Below are positions 59,097-64,000 of a stretch of 64,000 bases of DNA, one piece after another. A program made the translations under genes and the position numbers. Every line of letters begins with the position of its first letter. Positions within the stretch are counted from its first letter, which is position 1. The notes beneath the pieces were generated by a model. That model saw only the letters and a program-made list of their open reading frames with translations, searched no databases and had not been told where the DNA came from. The stretch comes from Linnemannia schmuckeri (lineage: Eukaryota; Mortierellomycota; Mortierellomycetes; Mortierellales; Mortierellaceae), in contig JANATG010000005.1 of assembly GCA_029449235.1 (NCBI GenBank), positions 2,790,001 to 2,854,000 on the forward strand. The letters run 5' to 3'.

Positions 59097-62000
59097 TCAG
59101 TCAAGGGTGCTTTCCAGGACGGCAGCGACTTCAGAGATACTGGGCAGAGGATCCTTCCTGACAATGCTAAGTGCCTCCCGAACCTTGGCCAAAACCACAG
59201 GCGTCCATGCATCAGTGCCTAATGTGGACATAATTAGAGAACAATGACGTCCTCAGTAACAATATCATAGCTAAGGACAAAGCCATCCGTGTACATACAT
59301 ATGCTCATTTCAACTAGGTTACCTTTCAGCTTGGCGACAAAATTCTTGAGGAGCTCGAGTCCCTGGTTCCGCAAACCGACATACTTGAAATCCTTCAGAC
59401 TGCCCTCCAACAGACTGTCAAGGATAAGAACAACTGACTCCTCCGAGACTACCTTTGCTGAAGAGGCGAGATCTAACTTTTCCGAGAACTTGTCCAACGA
59501 CTCCAAGAGTGCTGCTCGCACATTCCAGATGTTCCGCACGAGAGCCTGACATGTCTTGGTCACAAATTCGCTCGAATGTTGTTCTAAATGCCATAATGGG
59601 AGCGTAAAGTGTGAATATATGGCTCATAGTATGATAAGACAGTAATAGAAACACACAAATGAAAAGGCTGTACCTTGAAGCTGAGCGTTTCTAGTCCACG
59701 CCAACCCGACAGCCTTGGCAGCACTGGCCATGACCATCAACTGCAACGGCTTCTCATGCTCTTCATCCTCATCCTCATCCTCCTTGTTCTCCAGAATCGT
59801 AAACAACATAGTCCTGACCTCCATGTAGTAGTCTACCTCTGCGAACCCGTCCAAGAACTTTCCCAATGCATCAATAGCATATCGTTTATACTGCTTGTTC
59901 ACCTTCTTGGACTCTCGGAACAGAACCTACATCGCAAAAATGAAGCGTGCATGGATAGAAACACAGTTAGCACATGCCTCATTGACATTTGTTAGATTCA
60001 CACCCAAACAATAGTCAAGCCTGAAGAAATTGTTTTACCTTGGCGATCTCTTGCAACTTTGAAGCCTTGTCATTGAAGTAGGCCTTGGAGGAGAGCGCCA
60101 TAGACGGAAGCAAGTTAACAACATGCTCCTTGCCATCCCATGTCCGTCCCGTCAGTCCATCCAACACCAAAGGCAGAACTGTATCCATGTACTTTGTCAG
60201 CTCTACAAGTAAAATTTGAGTGAAAAAGAAGAATTGGTGTACTGATGTTAACATAGGAGGCCATAACCAGGTCATGAATGAAATGAAAATGAGCCACCTA
60301 CCCATAACGTCCGAGACCGCTTTCAAAGCAATGGCAGATTGCTTCTTGGCATTCCAAGATGCAGAAGTAAGCTGCTTTGACAGGAGCTGAACAATTTCGT
60401 CCGCATACAACTTGACAGCTGAGGTAGCGCCTGTTGTATGCTCCTCCCAGACTTCCTTCCACACCTCTGCAATGTCCTTGTGGGCGTCAAATGTTCCATA
60501 GTGCACGGTGGGAAGAATCGCGGATGCAACTCCCTTAAACTTGTCTGACGCGTTCTTAGAGATCTCTCGTACCGCGACCGCAGCAATCGATCGCAAGTCC
60601 TCCTCTATAATATAGTAACCGGAGCAAGCATGTGGCGTTAAATGCAACATCGAGATAATTCATCAAAGAAGCAAATCAAATGAAAGGGTCGATATGAAAG
60701 TCAAGACGAACCTTCGGTGTCGAGGTAGTAGCCGCCAAGACGCTCGACGAACTTGACTAGAGCTGCATCGGTCACAAGACGCGAAAGATAACCGACGGCA
60801 ACAGCATACGACTTTCTGACAGCTGGCGACTTGTCCTTGATCGCTGATCCCAGAGTCTTGAGAATGGTGTCTGCAAAAGGTCGCATCACTGCTGGCTTCT
60901 TGATGCACAGGGACACTAAAAGATGCGCACATCCCGCCTGTCATCATAGATTTATGATGGTAATTAATAAGCAATTAAAAGGATGATATCCTAGAATAGA
61001 AAGGATTCAATGTTTGTTTTCCCGAGTGGAACCAATGTCGTACCTTGGTAGGAAGACCAACGGCCTTCTTAATCATGGTAATGAGCTGAGAAGACAGCTC
61101 AGGCATCACGGTATCGTCCACGTTCTCGACACAGGCCTCAATTCCCTCCATCTATAAAGATACGATGGTCAGAAAAACGTTGTTCAAAAACATGATAGTA
61201 GCATCGTCGGCATTTGCGCACTTTCCATTAATTAATTCGGTGCGAATGCTTACCATGGGTGAAAGCTTGGCAGCGCTTAAACGACTACTCTCCAATTGCT
61301 CCTGAGAAACTTGGTACTTTTCCGTATGAAAACTGAGGTAGTCTACCAGATGAAAGATGAAATGATTGGCAAGATTAGTAGCCAGATTATGAACAGATCG
61401 ACGCATCAATAATATCCTGCTCGTCAGGGCAATAACGTACTCATCATTTGAGGCTCCATGGATGTGAGTCCTTCTAGAAGAGCCACAATAATGACAGGGA
61501 TGTGGGATCGTAGCAAGTAACCGGCCTGCTTGCAGATCTTCAAGATGGTAGTCAAACTGAACTTTGACACTTCCTCAGCGTTCGAAAGCAGACCCTTGCC
61601 GACCAGGAAGGGGATGATGATATCCAAGACTCGCTGACCCTCGGCTGCCGTGACATGCTTGGGATCACAGTACTTGACCGTCATTAGTGTAAGTGCGCGG
61701 CAAGTCTTGAAGGCGGCCGTCCGGACACTCTCCTTGATGTCGTCTAATGCACGGAAAGACATGATCCAGATGTTCTCCAAGTACTTTTCAATCTCTTCTA
61801 CAGAGCGGCCTTGCAGAAGGTCGGCCATAGCAAGAGAGCTACCAACAACAAAATGGCACCAGTAAAAAAAAGTAAGTGGCTGATACTCACAAAACTTCCC
61901 AAAAGATCAGTAATAAAGTCGGCGATGAGCTATACCTGGACTCGCGAGTTCTCCACGCTCTAGCTCCCATGCCCTCCAAAAGATCTTTGATGATGACATC

Positions 62001-64000
62001 AAAGTATTCCTGAACAGCCTTCTTGGGTTCTTTGACCAACGCTCTCCAAATGCTGGTCATGGCCTCGTTAACTTTGGGGTTAGGGTCATACTGATAGCGG
62101 TAGAGCTTGGGAATAAGCGTTGCTAGATGAGGCTTAAGTTCCGCCTCTGCCTGTGAGACAATCGACGAGAATCCGAATGCAGCTCCCTTTCTTGACTGCC
62201 ACATCGAATTATGACTAGCAAGGTGCATGAACTTGTAGACGAGCTCGGGTTGGTTCATGTCACTGGCCAAGGAAAGAATCGACTGATAGGTTGAGAGCGA
62301 CGAGCCGTCCGGTGCCTGTCCAAGAGCATTGCCGTCAAAGAGCTCGGTCTCGCCAGTCACCTTGGGCGCCGCCTTCTTGCCCTCGCCAAACATTCCAACA
62401 AGCGAGCCGACAAGTTGGCTGCGGATTGACTGGTCACCCAGCTCGTACACCAGACCGATACCCTTGGAGGCAACCTCTTGCGTCAATTCTATATGACAAC
62501 AGCAAGATGATAAATGTTGACGCCCAGCATTTTGAATACTCTGAATGACCATTTTAAAAGAATTTTGTGCTTACCATCACGATCCGAGAGAAGGCTGGAG
62601 AAGACCGAGTGTAGTTTTGGAAGTTGGAGCTAATATCGTGGCAAAGTGCGTACGACATCCAAAGGTTAGCTAAAACGTAGTGCGCTATTGCCCCGATTCT
62701 AAATGCACGAGCTATAAGCATATTTACCTTGACGCTTGGATGGTTGGAGCAAAACTTGACAAGTGATAGCAGCCAGATACAAGCAGCCTTCTTTGTTGCA
62801 GCCTTGGGTGAAGTTGCCATTTCATCCAAGATGGTCTTCAAGATACCATCCATGACGGCAACATCAACACCCGACTTGGAGGGTTCCTGGTCCGCGACAT
62901 CGGCAAAGACATCCATGGCAGTGCACTGCCATCCAGCACCAATGCAGGCAATGGCTTCTCCGATCGTAAAGTTAACCTCTGTCTGCTTTGTCTGCTTGGG
63001 TCCAAAGTCGTACAAGAAAGTCAAAATCTCTTGCGCGTGTGCCATGTTACCCACACCGATGTGACCAAGCGATGCAACGACACACTCCTGCGTCTTGACA
63101 TCCTTGGTGGTCTTGGTGGTCTCGATGAGTCTTTGGATGTCCTTGGAGACGTCTTTAGAAGGAATTACACCGTATCTTCCGATTTCTCCCAGACAGATCG
63201 CCCCAGCCGACACAAACATGTTCTGCTTCGAGTCCAGCTCTTCTACAATCTCTCCAACTAACTCCTGGAACTCTTCCTCTGGCAAAATATCGAACGCGAC
63301 CGACGGGTATCTGTACAACAGTCGTCCTAGAATGAAACCTGCAGCCAAGATGCTTCCATGACGCTGCTCCACCGTCACCTATGAGATGGGTAATGAGAAG
63401 ACAAAGGATATATGTCAGTTCACACTCAGATCAACTTGAGTACTGCCACTAAAAGATCTTGAGAACTCATGGTGTATATACCTGCTTGGTTTTATCTTTG
63501 ATCACAGTGTGCAGATCACGCAAGAATTGCAGGAAGACCTCGCGCTGAGGATTGGCGTCACCCAAGTTATCAGTTCCGACAATTCCAATGATGTGCGCAA
63601 CGGCGTGACGTGACTCAATCTTGGGGGACCCGATATATGGCTATCACGAACAACAAGAAGCAGCATTGGTCAGAACAAAAGATCTCTGTCGAATAAAATA
63701 TATCACACAATGACAAGCCAAATATTATACCTTGAACCAGCCGAGTCGGTGTGAGTACTGTTCTGACAGGCTACTAGGAGCAAGCGAGAAGAGTTCCAAC
63801 AGACAGGTCAAAGCTGTCGAATGAAGACTCTTGTCTACCAGTCAAACAAATAAATAAGAACATATTTGTCATTATCGAGACATTTCGACACATATATAAT
63901 ATATAGACAACAAAAGATACTTACCATCGGGTCCTTGGTGGTTCATGGCAATCTCAAGAAAGGAGATGTAGCTCGCGAGAGTCTCCTGCTCGTTGTCAAT
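59097..64000 (-). CDS. ECM29: Proteasome adaptor/scaffold ECM29, C-terminal part (15 exons, 5' end beyond window)
   Basis: Ecm29 is a HEAT-repeat protein that binds the 26S proteasome, tethering core and regulatory particles. The visible part encodes 1,173 residues. Exons (descending): 64,000-63,925; 63,834-63,731; 63,640-63,482; 63,378-62,728; 62,629-62,575; 62,488-61,936; 61,838-61,441; 61,342-61,254; 61,151-61,044; 60,937-60,712; 60,604-60,302; 60,202-60,039; 59,926-59,674; 59,583-59,323; 59,218-59,097. All joins keep phase. Recognisable segments include VEQRHGSILAAGFILGRLL, MWQSRKGAAFGFSSI, LIPKLYRYQYDPNPKVNEAM, LAMADLLQGRS, FRALDDIKESVRTAA, KAVGLPTKAGCAHLLVSL and SYAVAVGYLSRL. The gene is more intron-dense than any other in the window. 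The start codon and N-terminal part lie beyond base 64,000. The stop is only 80 bases from the convergent glycosyltransferase-like gene. Confidence 0.93.

Noticed and set aside
60901..60915. Alternative ECM29 acceptor at TTTTAG/TGTCC
   Set aside because: It breaks phase with the preceding exon; the acceptor at 60,938 keeps phase and restores the conserved GLPTKAGCAHLLVSL sequence.
1..64000. tRNA, rRNA, CRISPR or transposon features
   Set aside because: I looked for T-loop GTTCGA contexts, rRNA-like blocks, spaced identical repeats and transposase or reverse-transcriptase motifs and found none I could support by eye.

Overview
The window is nuclear DNA of a filamentous fungus. Genes are split by short GT-AG introns with GTAAGT-like donors. 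Intergenic DNA is rich in poly-T/poly-A runs and simple repeats, and most coding sequences are preceded by a pyrimidine-rich leader on the coding strand. Gene content (RPAP1, ARP8, ECM29, a P3A proton pump, an SSK1-type regulator, allantoin catabolism) is fungal. The overall style suggests an early-diverging fungus, most likely Mucoromycota and perhaps Mortierellaceae; that placement is inference, not proof.

Layout, left to right. 1-4,974 has no convincing gene. 4,975-5,760 and 7,300-8,925 are intronless serine-rich orphan proteins, each with a CACGTG site upstream. 9,319-14,835 encodes RPAP1 in three exons. 16,295-17,367 encodes a small secreted six-cysteine protein with a GPI-type tail. 18,812-21,987 encodes cystathionine gamma-lyase with an unusually long intron. 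22,428-26,529 encodes ARP8 of the INO80 complex in eight exons. 28,973-29,890 (minus) encodes a secreted acidic orphan. 29,891-35,537 is a 5.6-kb gene desert with a tandem GATA-like repeat array. 35,538-37,836 encodes an apparent fusion of allantoicase and ureidoglycolate lyase. 38,690-41,605 encodes a PLP-dependent group II decarboxylase. 41,606-46,565 is another gene desert with microsatellites. 46,566-49,747 encodes a plasma-membrane H+-ATPase. 50,630-55,972 encodes a large membrane-anchored SSK1-like protein. 56,194-56,667 (minus) encodes a mitochondrial acyl-carrier-protein-like protein lacking the phosphopantetheine serine. 57,204-59,016 encodes a GT31-like glycosyltransferase. 59,097-64,000 (minus) holds the C-terminal 15 exons of the proteasome adaptor ECM29, whose start lies beyond the right edge.

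The genes are mostly unrelated housekeeping functions and form no obvious operon-like system. The more unusual items are the two-step allantoin-pathway fusion, the SSK1-type receiver joined to a transmembrane, degenerate histidine-kinase-like region, and the serine-less ACP. Exon joins were derived by hand from splice signals, phase and protein-family continuity. They should be treated as models without transcript support.
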